From: Candidatus Omnitrophota bacterium
Lineage (GTDB): Bacteria > Omnitrophota > Gorgyraeia > 2-02-FULL-51-18
Reading direction: 5' to 3'
NCBI GenBank assembly: GCA_022072175.1
Contig: JAJVIE010000003.1
Location: forward strand, 1,260,483-1,324,482
DNA: 64,000 nt
The position numbers were made by a program, and so were the translations under genes. Below the pieces are notes generated by a model. It was given only the letters and a program-made list of their open reading frames with translations. It made no database searches and had not been told where the DNA came from. How positions within the stretch are numbered: position 1 is the stretch's first letter; every line of letters starts with the position of its first letter. Below are positions 63,772-64,000 of the stretch, piece by piece.

Positions 63772-64000
63772 CTAACCGATCAGCTGAATATTCCCGGCGG
63801 CGTTGGTCAAGGCTCCCGTGGCCGGCAGGATGCCTTCCTGATTGACCGGCCCCGTATACTCGGACGTGTTCAATGACGCCGAGCCCGACGAAGACCCTGA
63901 AGGCGCCGCTCGCCGAGAAGTCGGTCGCCGTAACGGTTGTCCTGAAGGATCGCTGAGCGTTTCGGGCTCCGAACCCTCCAAGGCGTCGCCCGCGTTCAGG
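63772..64000 (-). CDS. Partial exported-protein C-terminus, possible TpsA
   Basis: The frame is open from the right edge to a TAG. The visible 76 residues are Ser/Gly/Thr-rich and end EGILPATGALTNAAGNIQLIG. The composition fits the tail of a filamentous-haemagglutinin-like exoprotein, which would match the convergent TpsB transporter, but no diagnostic motif is present. Confidence 0.35.
   Translation of the reverse strand, partial: LNAGDALEGSEPETLSDPSGQPLRRPTSRRAAPSGSSSGSASLNTSEYTGPVNQEGILPATGALTNAAGNIQLIG

Overview
ORGANISM. The window is G+C-rich (clearly above 60% by eye) except for one AT-rich block at about 26.9-32.7 kb. It encodes outer-membrane proteins (an MtrB-type porin, a TolC-type channel, a two-partner-secretion transporter), lipoproteins and System II cytochrome c maturation, so the host is a Gram-negative, respiring, probably anaerobic or facultative bacterium. 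Family content does not fix the phylum. An uncultured lineage such as Omnitrophota or another poorly sampled group is possible, but this is a guess. Many genes overlap by 4 bases (ATGA, GTGA, TTGA), and at least ten have a -10 box 5-7 nt before the ATG with no Shine-Dalgarno, which points to leaderless mRNAs.

LAYOUT. 0-2.5 kb: small envelope proteins and msrA. 2.4-16.6 kb: an electron-transfer block. One minus-strand operon runs octaheme MtrA-type cytochrome, MtrB/PioB porin, small monoheme cytochrome, heptaheme NapC/NirT-type quinol dehydrogenase, pyruvate:ferredoxin oxidoreductase and a dihydroorotate-dehydrogenase-like flavoprotein. A radical SAM/SPASM gene lies downstream and resB-ccsA is divergent. 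16.6-26.9 kb: alcohol dehydrogenase, FecR-like protein, methyltransferases, ThiF/MoeB protein, an MBOAT plus AlgJ-like acylation pair, TPR protein, DUF1428 and queH. 26.9-32.7 kb: AT-rich five-gene island (probable phage defence) with a tandem repeat and small-RNA candidate at its left edge. Its right edge has duplicated 3' ends of the initiator tRNA gene and a 193-bp hairpin-rich element. 33.1-40.1 kb: a phosphonate/phosphonolipid cluster (CDP-alcohol phosphatidyltransferase, split phosphonopyruvate decarboxylase, transaminase-nucleotidyltransferase fusion, PEP mutase-nucleotidyltransferase fusion, flippase-like membrane protein, Fe(II)/2-oxoglutarate oxygenase). 40.2-41.9 kb: AspT/YidE transporter. 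41.9-48.9 kb: a seven-gene operon for a ketosynthase-derived product with ABC/HlyD/TolC export. 49-57 kb: two-component system, UbiE-type methyltransferase, ftsB, eno, purN, trxA, ispG, tRNA-Thr, tRNA-Phe and a roughly 400-nt intergenic region made of three long hairpins. 57.1-64 kb: fatty-acid desaturase, a PqqD/HprK-like/two-glycosyltransferase operon, an ArsC-like protein, a TpsB transporter and the start-less end of a possible exoprotein.

INTEGRATION. Four promoters (before the radical SAM gene, resB-ccsA, thiF and the YidE-type transporter) share a CRP-like palindrome, TGTGA-N6-TCAC or a close variant, placed exactly 29.5 nt before a -10 hexamer. This suggests one CRP/FNR-family regulon linking cytochrome maturation, a possible heme-related radical SAM enzyme and transport. 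The cytochrome operon is translationally coupled to pyruvate oxidation. The phosphonate genes make chemical sense together: PEP to phosphonopyruvate, phosphonoacetaldehyde, 2-aminoethylphosphonate, its nucleotide-activated form and a phosphonolipid, perhaps 1-hydroxylated. No experimental or database support was available; all assignments come from reading the sequence.
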